In this document: positions 7,786 to 15,147 of the stretch, one piece after another
Position numbering within the stretch: the stretch's first letter is position 1
How the letters are laid out: each line of letters opens with the position of its first letter
Assembly (NCBI GenBank): GCA_017543905.1
Contig: JAFYFC010000025.1
Location: forward strand, 1 to 64,000
DNA from: Clostridia bacterium
Lineage (GTDB): Bacteria; Bacillota; Clostridia; Christensenellales; Aristaeellaceae
Length of the DNA stretch: 64,000 nucleotides
Direction of reading: 5' to 3'
Made by a program: the position numbers and the translations under genes
The notes under the pieces: model-generated
What the model saw: only the letters and a program-made list of their open reading frames with translations
What the model was told of the DNA's origin: nothing
The model's database searches: none

Positions 7786-9171
7786 ATGCCTGTGCTCGCG
7801 GCGTATATGGTGCCCCATCCGCCTATGCTCGTGCCCGAGGTGGGCTGCGGCGGCGAAAAGCAGCTCGCAGCGACGAACGCGGCTTACCTGAAGGCGGCGG
7901 AGGACGTCGCAAGGCTCAAGCCGGATACCGTGATCGTTTCAAGTCCGCACGCCGTAATGTACGCGGATTACTTTCACATATCGCCCGGCGAGAGCGCGGA
8001 GGGCTCGTTTGCGCAGTTCGGAGCTAAGCAGCTGCGCGTAAGCGTCGCCTACGACGCCGCGCTGGTAAGCTGCATACAGGATATTGCGAAGGCGGAGGGC
8101 TTTCCGGCGGGGACGCGGGGAGAGCGCGAGCCGGCGCTTGACCACGGAACGCTGGTGCCGCTGTATTTTATACGCCGGAAATACACGGATTTCAGGCTCG
8201 TTCGCGTAGGACTGTCGGCTTTGCCGCTCGAGGCGCATTACCGTCTGGGGCAGCTTATAAGCCGCGCAGTCGCACAGACGGGACGGCGCGCCGTGTTCGT
8301 AGCCAGCGGAGACCTTTCCCACAAGCTGCAGGTTTACGGGCCTTACGGCTTCGCGCCGGAGGGGCCGGAGTACGACCGGCGCATAATGGACGTATGCGGC
8401 CGCGCAGCGTTCGGGGAGCTGTTCGCATTTGACGAGGCGTTCTGCGAACGCGCCGCCGAGTGCGGACACCGTTCGTTCGTTATGATGGCGGGCGCGCTGG
8501 ACGGGCAAAGGGTGGAGGCGCGCGCGCTTTCCCACCAGGACGTGACCGGCGTGGGCTACGGGGTGTGCGTATTTCATCCGCGCGGCGCGGACGCGAAAAG
8601 CCGTTTTCTGGATATATGGCAGCGCGCCGAGGAAAAGCGGCTGGCCGATAAGAGGGAGGCTTCCGACGCGTGGGTACGTCTGGCCCGGCAGTCTGTGGAA
8701 AGCTATGTGCTTGAGCGCCGGACGCTCGCCGCGCCTGAGGGACTGCCGGACGAGCTCATAAAAACGCGGGCGGGCGCGTTCGTTTCCATACATAAGCAGG
8801 GGCGGCTGCGGGGCTGCATAGGCACGGTCTCGCCCACGCGCGCGAGCCTTGCGGAGGAAATAATCCATAACGCCGTGAGCGCGGCGTCGAGGGATCCGCG
8901 CTTTAAGCCGATCACGCCGGAGGAGCTCAAGTGGCTGGAAATAAACGTGGACGTACTTGGCGAGCCGGAGGATATTAAGTCCGAGGCGGAGCTGGACGTA
9001 AAGCGCTACGGCGTGATCGTGACGAACGGGCTTCGCCGCGGGCTGCTGCTGCCCGACCTTGACGGAGTGGACAGCGTACATCAGCAGGTGGAGATCGCGC
9101 GGAAAAAGGCGGGCATCGGTCCCAATGAAGAAATATCCCTGCAGAGGTTCGAGGTGGTAAGACACTTCTGA
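7786..9171 (+). CDS. AmmeMemoRadiSam-type protein: MEMO/dioxygenase-like plus AMMECR1
   Basis: ATG at 7786 follows AAGGGA; a TTG 21 nt upstream is less likely. Residues 1 to about 270 form a class III extradiol dioxygenase-like (MEMO) domain with HPPMLVPEVG, SSPHAVMYADYF, ASGDLSHKL and DHGTLVPLYF, supplying conserved histidines and acids. Residues from about 280 to 461 are an AMMECR1 domain with GAFVSIHKQGRLRGCIGTV and the RDPRFKPITPEEL segment. This is the usual fusion of the three-part AmmeMemoRadiSam system. The expected radical SAM partner is not adjacent; the next genes are an ACT protein and an acetyltransferase. The reaction of this system is not established. Confidence 0.88.
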   Translation: MPVLAAYMVPHPPMLVPEVGCGGEKQLAATNAAYLKAAEDVARLKPDTVIVSSPHAVMYADYFHISPGESAEGSFAQFGAKQLRVSVAYDAALVSCIQDIAKAEGFPAGTRGEREPALDHGTLVPLYFIRRKYTDFRLVRVGLSALPLEAHYRLGQLISRAVAQTGRRAVFVASGDLSHKLQVYGPYGFAPEGPEYDRRIMDVCGRAAFGELFAFDEAFCERAAECGHRSFVMMAGALDGQRVEARALSHQDVTGVGYGVCVFHPRGADAKSRFLDIWQRAEEKRLADKREASDAWVRLARQSVESYVLERRTLAAPEGLPDELIKTRAGAFVSIHKQGRLRGCIGTVSPTRASLAEEIIHNAVSAASRDPRFKPITPEELKWLEINVDVLGEPEDIKSEAELDVKRYGVIVTNGLRRGLLLPDLDGVDSVHQQVEIARKKAGIGPNEEISLQRFEVVRHF

Positions 9172-9223
9172 CGCAGGGCGATACGGCAGGCGGCGGATTT
9201 TATTTATAAGAAAGGCAAAACAG

Positions 9224-9589
9224 ATGGAGCTTAAGAGACTCGGCCATAAGCTGACCGTGTGCAAGGTATCCGGCGTCACGGATATCGATCTGCAGGCCGA
9301 TTTTTATTTTATAGGGAAGACGGACGAGGAATTGTCGCTGGTGTGCAAAACGGAGGATACGCCTGAAAACGCTTTGGCGCGTGAGGACGGATGGCGAGGC
9401 TTCCGCATACAGGGCGAGCTCGACTTTGCGCTGATCGGCATTTTGGCGAAGCTTTCCGGCATACTCGCCGCGCATAAGATCGGCATTTTCGCGGTATCCA
9501 CGTACAACACGGATTATATCCTCGTAAAGGAAGAAAACTTCGCGCGGGCGCTGAGCATTTTGGCGTCCGAAGGCTATACGGTATCATAA
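9224..9589 (+). CDS. ACT-domain protein
   Basis: A 121-residue soluble protein. The C-terminal half, ELDFALIGILAKLSGILAAHKIGIFAVSTYNTDYILV, matches the ACT_7/CASTOR-like arrangement in which a beta-alpha-beta-beta unit binds an amino acid. The N-terminal half is a second, more divergent ACT-like unit. Small proteins of this type are thought to sense amino acids, but no ligand can be assigned. It lies 52 nt after the AMMECR1/MEMO gene and 25 nt before an acetyltransferase on the same strand, so the three are probably cotranscribed. Confidence 0.75.
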   Translation: MELKRLGHKLTVCKVSGVTDIDLQADFYFIGKTDEELSLVCKTEDTPENALAREDGWRGFRIQGELDFALIGILAKLSGILAAHKIGIFAVSTYNTDYILVKEENFARALSILASEGYTVS

Positions 9590-9614
9590 AGCGGGACAGG
9601 AGAGGAGCTTAAGC

Positions 9615-10130
9615 ATGATACGCACAGCTGCGGTCGCGGACGCAAAACGGCTTATCGAAATATATTCCTATTACGTAAAAAACACCGCCGTTACCTTCGA
9701 GTACGACGTGCCGTCTGTGGAGGAGTTTGCTCGGCGCATAGAAAGGACTCTCAAAAATTATCCGTATCTCGTGCTTGAAGAAAACGGCATAATACAGGGC
9801 TATGCCTATGCAGGCGCGTTTGTAGGCAGAGCCGCCTATGGCCGCTCCTGTGAAACGACGATATATCTGGATCACGATTCCAAAGGCCGCGGCTACGGGC
9901 GCGCTTTGTACGAAGCTCTGGAAAAGGAGCTTAAGCGCAGGGGCATACTTAACCTGTACGCCTGTATAGGCGATCCCGTCACTGAGGACGAATACCTTAC
10001 ACGCGACAGCGAACGCTTCCACAGCCGCTTAGGCTACACCAAAGTCGGCACGTTTCATAAATGCGGATACAAATTCGGCAGATGGTACAACATGATCTGG
10101 ATGGAAAAAATAATCGGAGAACACGCGTGA
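9615..10130 (+). CDS. GNAT acetyltransferase, phosphinothricin/amino-acid type
   Basis: The 171-residue protein starts after GGAGAGGAGC. It has the layout of the Pat/MnaT group: IRTAAVADAKRLIEIYSYYV at the N terminus, NTAVTFEYDVPS, the acetyl-CoA loop DSKGRGYGRALYEALE and the C-terminal RFHSRLGYTKVGTFHKCGYKFG with WYNMIWMEK. Family members acetylate the amino group of phosphinothricin, methionine sulfone or related compounds; here the exact substrate is open. It is the last gene of the probable unit that begins at 7786. Confidence 0.87.
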   Translation: MIRTAAVADAKRLIEIYSYYVKNTAVTFEYDVPSVEEFARRIERTLKNYPYLVLEENGIIQGYAYAGAFVGRAAYGRSCETTIYLDHDSKGRGYGRALYEALEKELKRRGILNLYACIGDPVTEDEYLTRDSERFHSRLGYTKVGTFHKCGYKFGRWYNMIWMEKIIGEHA

Positions 10131-10190
10131 CGCTTGCGCTCCGGCGGGATGCGGCTTAGCGGGAGATAAAGTTTTTGCGGCAACAATACG

Positions 10191-10237
10191 CAATATTACA
10201 CAAACCCATTGACTTCGTGTGTAATATTGTGTATAAT
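10191..10237 (+). promoter_or_regulatory. hicAB promoter with a 12-bp inverted-repeat operator
   Basis: TTGACT (10209-10214) and TATAAT (10232-10237) are spaced by 17 bp. CAATATTACACA (10191-10202) and TGTGTAATATTG (10218-10229) are perfect inverted copies separated by 15 nt; the right arm fills the spacer between the two hexamers. HicB antitoxins repress their own operon through a DNA-binding C-terminal domain, so this is the expected operator position. Confidence 0.8.
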
Positions 10238-10261
10238 TATATTGGTTGGGAAGGAAGCGAA

Positions 10262-10441
10262 ATGAAGCGGCGCGATGTTATCAAAAGGCTGGAAGAAAAC
10301 GGATACGTACTCAAACTCAACGGGCACGACCACGACATCTACTGGAGTTCCAAGCTGAAACGAACGATTCCGGTCAAGAGACACCGCGAGATAACGGATA
10401 ATGACGCACAGAAAATATTCAAAGAGGCGGGGCTTAAATAA
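10262..10441 (+). CDS. hicA: HicA-type mRNA interferase toxin
   Basis: ATG at 10262 follows AAGGAAG and lies about 20 nt after the expected transcription start, so the longer upstream frame is rejected. The 59-residue product has the HicA double-stranded-RNA-binding-like fold: KRRDVIKRLEENGYVLK, the catalytic-type histidine in LNGHDHDIYW (the family usually has GSHH), and a C-terminal IPVKRHREITDNDAQKIFKEAGL. HicA cleaves mRNA and is neutralised by HicB, encoded 39 nt downstream. The motif GHDHD in place of GSHH is a variant and may affect activity. Confidence 0.85.
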   Translation: MKRRDVIKRLEENGYVLKLNGHDHDIYWSSKLKRTIPVKRHREITDNDAQKIFKEAGLK

Positions 10442-10480
10442 GGCCCGAAGCTCTCGACCATAAAAAGGAGGCTAAAAACG

Positions 10481-10879
10481 ATGTCTGTTTATGTGGCGAT
10501 TTTTGAGCCGAGAGAACCCGGTTATTACGTATCCGTTCCCGACGTGCCGGGCTGCGTGACCTCCGGCGACACTTTTGAAGACGCTATAGCGTCAGCGAAG
10601 GACGCGCTGTGCGGCTGCCTGTGCGTATACGAGGACGAGGGTACAGACCTGCCTGCTCCTCATATGCCAAAAGAGATCGATGTACAGGAAGGCGCATTCG
10701 CGCTCGCTCTGGACGTCGATCTGAACGCATACCGCAGGGAAACAGATAACCGCGCGGTCAGAAAAAACGTCTCCCTGCCCGCATGGATGGCCAATATGGC
10801 GGACAAAAGGGGCATAAACTGCTCTCAGGTTTTGCAGGAAGCGCTCGCAAAAAAGATGGGCGTGGCGGTTTATCGCTGA
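10481..10879 (+). CDS. hicB: HicB-type antitoxin
   Basis: The 132-residue protein starts behind AAAAAGGAGG. Residues 1-70 show the partly degraded RNase H-like HicB fold (GYYVSVPDVPGCVTSGDTF, then ASAKDALCGCL). The C-terminal part, VSLPAWMANMADKRGINCSQ followed by a LQEAL helix, is a ribbon-helix-helix DNA-binding domain. It should bind HicA and repress the operon at the inverted repeat at 10191-10229. The toxin-first order is typical of hicAB. Confidence 0.88.
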   Translation: MSVYVAIFEPREPGYYVSVPDVPGCVTSGDTFEDAIASAKDALCGCLCVYEDEGTDLPAPHMPKEIDVQEGAFALALDVDLNAYRRETDNRAVRKNVSLPAWMANMADKRGINCSQVLQEALAKKMGVAVYR

Positions 10880-10887
10880 AGCAAGCG

Positions 10888-10922
10888 GCGCTCTCCGTAA
10901 AGCGGAGGGCGTTTCGTTTTTT
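10888..10922 (+). terminator. Terminator after hicB
   Basis: GCGCTCTCCG pairs with CGGAGGGCG across a TAAAG loop, followed by TTTCGTTTTTT. One stem position is mismatched. Confidence 0.6.
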
Positions 10923-11005
10923 GAAAACGCAAAAGGATAAAGCCTATCTGTTGCAGTGCGAACGACGTCTGACGCACTTTTTTCTTTGCAGCCGCCTCCC
11001 GAATA

Positions 11006-11034
11006 TTGAATAAACGTATGTTTTGCTGTATAAT
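11006..11034 (+). promoter_or_regulatory. Sigma-A promoter of the phosphofructokinase gene
   Basis: TTGAAT (11006-11011) and TATAAT (11029-11034) with a 17-bp spacer, 31 nt before the ATG at 11066. Confidence 0.8.
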
Positions 11035-11065
11035 AGCTTCAGGCTAAAATTGGGAGGGTATATTT

Positions 11066-12121
11066 ATGAAGCGGATAGGAGTACTTACCTCCGGCGGGGA
11101 CGCGCCGGGCATGAATGCCGCGGTGCGCGCCGTGGTCAGAACCGCGCTGTCGAACAATATGAGCGTGGTGGGCTTCAAAAGGGGCTTTAACGGCATGCTG
11201 ATGAACTCGCTCACAAGCACGGACGACTTTTTCGACATGACCTCCCGCTCGGTTTCGGGTATAATCCACAAGGGCGGCACGTCGCTGATGACCGCGCGCT
11301 GCATGGAGTTTTACAAGCCGAGCTACCAGAAAAAGGCCGTGCGCAACGCGAAGGCGCTGGGCATAGAGGGCATGGTGTGCATAGGCGGAAACGGCACGTT
11401 CAAGGGCGCGGAGGCGCTGAACGCGTGCGGCCTGCCCTCGGTGGGCGTGCCCGCCACGATAGACAACGACCTTGCCTACAGCGAGTTTACTATCGGCTTC
11501 GACACTGCGCTTAACACCGCCGTGGACGCCGTAAACCGCATCCGCGACACGGGCGACGCGCACGAAAGAGCCTCCATCGTCACCGTAATGGGGCGCGACT
11601 GCGGAGACCTCGCGCTGCATACCGCGCTCGCGTGCGGCGCGGAGGCCGCCGTGGTGCCGGAGGTGCCGTGGAGCATAATCGAGATCGGTGAAATGGTGCA
11701 CAGGGGCGTTATTAGCGGCAAGCGTTCAATGATACTCATATTCGCCGAGGGCGCGCAGAAGTCCCTTAAGGAGGACGTGAAGGACCTGCGCAAAAAATTC
11801 CCCAAGCTGCACATAAACAGCGACAAGCTGTCCTCCAGCCAGTACGCGGAAATAATCGAGGCGGTAAGCGGCCACGAGACGCGCGCGACCGTGCTGGGCT
11901 ATACGCAGCGCGGCGGCTCGCCCACGGCGAACGACCGCATACTCGCCACCCGCACCGGCTCCTACGCGGTGAAGCTGCTTTTAAACGACATAGGCGGCCG
12001 CGCGGTGGGCATACAGGGCAACAAGATAATCGACGTCCCGCTCTGCGACGCGATGGTCGGCTCCACCTTCGAGGAGGACTTCTACGAGCTGGTAGGAATA
12101 ACGGGGTATACGAGGAAATAA
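11066..12121 (+). CDS. pfkA: 6-phosphofructokinase
   Basis: This 351-residue enzyme of the PfkA family should phosphorylate fructose 6-phosphate in glycolysis. Visible motifs are GVLTSGGDAPGMNAAVRA, the catalytic ATIDNDL (about 130-136), MGRDCGDLA and the substrate loop GYTQRGGSPTANDRILA. The nucleotide loop is GGNGTFKGA (about 107-115), where bacterial ATP enzymes have GGDGS and pyrophosphate enzymes GGDDT; the magnesium-binding aspartate is therefore an asparagine. About 30 extra residues compared with the usual 320 lie between FAEGAQ and ETRATVLG. It is monocistronic, with its own promoter and a following hairpin. Phosphodonor is uncertain. Confidence 0.9.
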   Translation: MKRIGVLTSGGDAPGMNAAVRAVVRTALSNNMSVVGFKRGFNGMLMNSLTSTDDFFDMTSRSVSGIIHKGGTSLMTARCMEFYKPSYQKKAVRNAKALGIEGMVCIGGNGTFKGAEALNACGLPSVGVPATIDNDLAYSEFTIGFDTALNTAVDAVNRIRDTGDAHERASIVTVMGRDCGDLALHTALACGAEAAVVPEVPWSIIEIGEMVHRGVISGKRSMILIFAEGAQKSLKEDVKDLRKKFPKLHINSDKLSSSQYAEIIEAVSGHETRATVLGYTQRGGSPTANDRILATRTGSYAVKLLLNDIGGRAVGIQGNKIIDVPLCDAMVGSTFEEDFYELVGITGYTRK

Positions 12122-12142
12122 AACGACTGCCATGCAAACGCG

Positions 12143-12170
12143 TGCCGCCTCAATCGCTTTTGAGGCGGCA
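12143..12170. terminator. Hairpin after pfkA
   Basis: TGCCGCCTCAA (12143-12153) and TTGAGGCGGCA (12160-12170) form a perfect 11-bp stem with a 6-nt loop 20 nt after the pfkA stop. Only TTTAA follows, so it is a weak intrinsic terminator or an mRNA-stabilising hairpin. A 56-codon open frame starts inside it at 12132 and has no ribosome site. Nothing else is recognised up to 12394. Confidence 0.55.
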
Positions 12171-12394
12171 TTTAAGTACGGCACCAATATCACAAAAGAA
12201 GGCCTTTTTACTGCTTCTCTGTTAATGGACTGCGCCGGTTATTCAGGCGATTACATGGCGCCGGATAATCTGATAATTACTCAGTTATTTATGGGAACAT
12301 AGATTTATAAAGAAAACACAAAGAACACCCAAATCTGAAACAGAGCGCGCAAAGCGCTACAGGGCTGATTATCTGAACAGAGAAGGCAAATAGT

Positions 12395-12667
12395 ATGACT
12401 AAGTTTGATGATTTTTTGGCACAGCAGCTTAAGGACGAAGAATTCCGCAGGGAATACGACGCGCTTGAACCCGAATTTGAGATCATACAGGCGCTGATCG
12501 ACGCCCGCGTCGCGCAGGGGCTTACACAAAAAGAGCTCGCAAAACGCTCCGGTATCGCTCAGGGCGATATCAGCAAGCTTGAAAACGGGATAGCCAACCC
12601 GTCGCTGAAAACGCTGCGCAGACTGGCGGCGGCAATGGGAAAAAAGCTGAAGATAGAATTTTCGTAA
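12395..12667 (+). CDS. XRE-family HTH protein, HigA-like orphan
   Basis: The 90-residue protein follows GAGAAGGC. Residues 30-85 are a helix-turn-helix of the XRE type (LTQKELAKRSGIAQGDISKL, NPSLKTLRRLAAAMGKKL). The N-terminal extension, DEEFRREYDALEPEFEIIQAL, is the arrangement seen in HigA-type antitoxins and related regulators encoded after a HigB toxin. No HigB-like frame exists in the 270 nt upstream, so this is an orphan or a gene whose toxin was lost. Its target is unknown. Confidence 0.8.
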   Translation: MTKFDDFLAQQLKDEEFRREYDALEPEFEIIQALIDARVAQGLTQKELAKRSGIAQGDISKLENGIANPSLKTLRRLAAAMGKKLKIEFS

Positions 12668-12699
12668 GTGCTTATACCGCCACCACGGCGACCGCTGCA

Positions 12700-13075
12700 G
12701 AAGCAGAAGCCCCGCAGGATGGTTTGGAGAGGCGCTACCCCTCAGGCTTCATTGCGCAGCGGCGGCAAGGCGCTTTGTCTCAAATTCTATTTGAGACAAA
12801 GCGTCCCGTATAGCGGGATCAACTTGCCAGCAGGCAAGTTGACCTCGTACGCCGCGAGGAACGATTTTTGCGTCGGAAGAGCAGCGGAGACGACCAGAGC
12901 AAAAATCGTTTCCTTACAGTTTGAGGTCGATTTGCCACGGCAAGTCAACCTTATCTCAGCAAAAACTGCAAACCGGCTGCACGGCTTGCCAAAGGTCTGG
13001 CGGTTTTGAGTACGATCTTTATAATTCGGCGTAACTCGACCGTTCAAAATGAAATCCTGTTTCATTTAAAACGAA
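12700..13075. repeat. Composite palindromic repeat, family A, inverted-pair variant
   Basis: This gap contains GTCTCAAATTCTATTTGAGAC, GTCCCGTATAGCGGGA and ACTTGCCAGCAGGCAAGT in the order seen at 6340-6430, then an inverted section ending in AAAATGAAATCCTGTTTCATTTT. The two halves face each other around 12860-12905, so this copy looks like a head-to-head pair. No gene is recognised between the HTH gene and dapB. Confidence 0.6.
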
Positions 13076-13082
13076 GGAGCCG

Positions 13083-13802
13083 TTAATCGGCTCCCTTTAT
13101 CACATCCTCCATCGTATACATCCCCGCCGGTTTTCCGGCGAGGGTCAGGGCGGCGCGGAGGGCGCCGGAGGCGAAGATGCGTCTCGACTGGGCCTCGTGG
13201 CGGATCTCCACCGTTTCGCTGTCGCCCAGAAACAGCACCCTGTGCTCGCCCGCCGCGCTGCCGCCGCGCACGGCGTGTATGCCGATCTCGCGGCCACGCG
13301 CGCCCGGGCGTCCCTCGCGGCCGTACACGCGGGGCTTGTCGCCGCGCACGTCCGCGGCCTCGGCAAGCGAAAGCGCGGTGCCGCTGGGCGCGTCGGCTTT
13401 TTTGTTGTGATGGGTCTCGATTATCTCTATGTCGAAATCCTCTCCCAGCGCGAGCGCGGCCTCCCGCACGGCCTTTTTAATTACGGCGATTCCGAGGGAG
13501 TAGTTCGAGGAGCAGATCACGGGTATGCGCCCGGACGCTGCGCTTATCGCCAGACGCGCGTCCTCAGACAGCGCGGTGGTGCCTATCACGAGCGCGCAGG
13601 AATATCTGAGCGCGAGGTCAAGGGAGGTCTGTACGCCCTCCGGCGCGGAAAAATCCAGTATCGCGTCCGGCGTCTCTTTTTCGTCCCACGCGGGCAGCAG
13701 CGGGTCGATCTTGCCTATCACGCGCACGTCCCCGCGCTCCCGCGCAGCCTCCTCTATCATTTTTCCCATGCGGCCGTAGCCGATTATAAGCAGCTTAGTC
13801 AT
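13083..13802 (-). CDS. dapB: 4-hydroxy-tetrahydrodipicolinate reductase
   Basis: The 239-residue enzyme reduces hydroxy-tetrahydrodipicolinate with NAD(P)H in lysine and diaminopimelate synthesis. The N-terminal nucleotide loop is IIGYGRMGKMI, and the signature ETHHNKKADAPSGTAL holds the catalytic His-His and Lys. FSAPEGV and VIGTTALSED are also conserved. It is slightly short for the family, with a compact N-terminal domain. It starts 16 nt after the dapA stop and is controlled with it by the upstream lysine riboswitch. No other lysine gene is visible nearby. Confidence 0.95.
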   Translation of the reverse strand: MTKLLIIGYGRMGKMIEEAARERGDVRVIGKIDPLLPAWDEKETPDAILDFSAPEGVQTSLDLALRYSCALVIGTTALSEDARLAISAASGRIPVICSSNYSLGIAVIKKAVREAALALGEDFDIEIIETHHNKKADAPSGTALSLAEAADVRGDKPRVYGREGRPGARGREIGIHAVRGGSAAGEHRVLFLGDSETVEIRHEAQSRRIFASGALRAALTLAGKPAGMYTMEDVIKGAD

Positions 13803-13818
13803 GCCTGACCTCTCGCAA

Positions 13819-14706
13819 TCATGCTTTTAAAAGCCCGTACTTTGCAAGCACACGCGTGAGCTTTTCCCTGTGCTCCGGCTCCATTTCGCACAGCGGCATG
13901 CGCAGCGGGCCCACGTTCATGCCCATCAGGTTCAGGGCTTCTTTGACTGGTATGGGGTTTACCTCCATGAACAGCGCGTGGATGAGCTCAAGGTATTCAA
14001 GCTGCAGCGCGAGCGCCGTTTTGGCGTCTCCCGCCAGATACGCGTGCACCATGTCCGCGGTCTCGCGCGGGCACACGTTCGCAAGCACGCTTATAACGCC
14101 CGTGCCGCCCGCCGCCATCACGGGCACGGTGATGTCGTCGTTTCCGGACACGATGGCAAAGTCGTCGCTTGCCAGATGCGCTATGTTCATGACGTAGGAC
14201 ATATCGCCGGAGGCTTCCTTTATGCCGATTATGTTTTTATGCGCGGAAAGCTTTTCCACGCTTCCCACCGAGAGCGCGCAGCCCGTGCGCCCGGGCACGT
14301 TGTACACGATTATGGGCGCGCTTACCCTGTCCGCCACGTCCGTAAAATGGCGCACCATGCCCGTCTGGTTGGCCTTGTTGTAATAGGGCGTGATAAGCAA
14401 AAGGCCGTCCACGCCCAATTTGTCGTAGGCCACGGATTTCATTATCGCGGTCTCGGTGGAGTTCGAGCCGCTGCCTGCGATCAGCGCGCATCTGCCGCTT
14501 ATCGCGGAGAGCGCGCACCTTACCACGTCCTCGTCCTCCTCGTGGCTCATGGTGCTGGATTCGCCCGTCGTGCCCAGCACGACTATGCCGTCCGTGCCGT
14601 TTGAAATCTGAAATTCGCACAGCTCCTCGAGCTTTTTGAAATTCACGCTGCCGTCTTCGTTGAACGGCGTGATCAGCGCCACGTAGCTGCCCCTGAGTTT
14701 AAGCAT
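13819..14706 (-). CDS. dapA: 4-hydroxy-tetrahydrodipicolinate synthase
   Basis: The ATG at 14706 is chosen because CTGGAGGTA lies directly upstream and the longer frame would run through the riboswitch. The 295-residue aldolase condenses pyruvate with aspartate semialdehyde, the first committed step to diaminopimelate and lysine. The Schiff-base lysine is in GIKEASGDMSYV, the tyrosine in VYNVPGRTG, and the substrate loop is GTTGESSTMSHEE. It is the first gene of dapA-dapB and is preceded by a lysine riboswitch with terminator. Confidence 0.96.
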   Translation of the reverse strand: MLKLRGSYVALITPFNEDGSVNFKKLEELCEFQISNGTDGIVVLGTTGESSTMSHEEDEDVVRCALSAISGRCALIAGSGSNSTETAIMKSVAYDKLGVDGLLLITPYYNKANQTGMVRHFTDVADRVSAPIIVYNVPGRTGCALSVGSVEKLSAHKNIIGIKEASGDMSYVMNIAHLASDDFAIVSGNDDITVPVMAAGGTGVISVLANVCPRETADMVHAYLAGDAKTALALQLEYLELIHALFMEVNPIPVKEALNLMGMNVGPLRMPLCEMEPEHREKLTRVLAKYGLLKA

Positions 14707-14726
14707 GCGTATACCTCCAGTAATAT

Positions 14727-14762
14727 ACAAAAACCGGCCTGCGCGCACAGCGTTCGGCCGGA
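14727..14762 (-). terminator. Riboswitch terminator (expression platform) of dapA
   Basis: On the minus strand CCGGCC (14761-14756) pairs with GGCCGG (14739-14734) around a 16-nt loop, followed by TTTTTGT. It lies after the lysine aptamer and ends 20 nt before the dapA start, so lysine binding should favour termination. Confidence 0.8.
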
Positions 14763-14774
14763 AATAACCGCATC

Positions 14775-14930
14775 CGATAGCTCTCCCGCGCACGCGGACA
14801 GTACGGCGGATGTTCTCCGCAATACCATCGAAACAGGCCGCCGCCCGCCCCGATTCGGCAGATTCGCCGCCCGTACGGCTCCATCGCCCGCCGGCTCGCC
14901 GCACGTTTATCTCCTCTGCGCCTCTATCAC
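14775..14930 (-). promoter_or_regulatory. Lysine riboswitch (L-box) aptamer
   Basis: The minus-strand leader begins with GATAGAGGCGC, the conserved 5' element of L-box RNAs, and closes with TACTGTCCGCG and GGAGAGCTATC, its conserved 3' partner. GATAG and CTATC form the P1 stem. Internal GCCGG and GCGGCG stems fit the five-helix junction. The aptamer binds L-lysine and controls dapA-dapB by transcription termination. The individual helices were placed by eye. Confidence 0.85.
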
Positions 14931-14937
14931 GCGCATA

Positions 14938-14965
14938 ATTATACACACAATTTAAATATATGCAA
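14938..14965 (-). promoter_or_regulatory. Promoter of the dapA-dapB leader
   Basis: Minus-strand TTGCAT and TATAAT with a 16-bp spacer. Transcription should start directly before the riboswitch. Confidence 0.7.
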
Positions 14966-15070
14966 TTACGATAAGGTTAATTTATGTGTGGAACGGCGCG
15001 CCGCTCAGTATATGCATAAGCGCGAAACGGCCATGAAGGCGTTTTCCTTACCGCGCAGGATTTAACTGTG

Positions 15071-15107
15071 AAAATTATCGCCGGACGGCTTAAACAGCGG
15101 TCCGGCG
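15071..15107 (-). terminator. Terminator after the secreted protein at 15148
   Basis: CGCCGGAC and GTCCGGCG form an 8-bp stem with a 13-nt loop, followed on the minus strand by ATAATTTT. It sits 41 nt after the stop codon. Confidence 0.6.
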
Positions 15108-15147
15108 ATAAAAACGCGCTTATGTCCGCCTGAAGGGCGAAATTGCA

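Noticed and set aside
12132-12302. 56-codon open frame between pfkA and the HTH gene
   Set aside because: It starts inside a perfect hairpin, has no ribosome site, and its product resembles nothing I know. It could be a remnant of a toxin gene but cannot be supported.
14710-14946. Upstream extension of dapA by 80 codons
   Set aside because: It would run through the riboswitch and its terminator; the ribosome site at about 14714-14720 fixes the shorter start.
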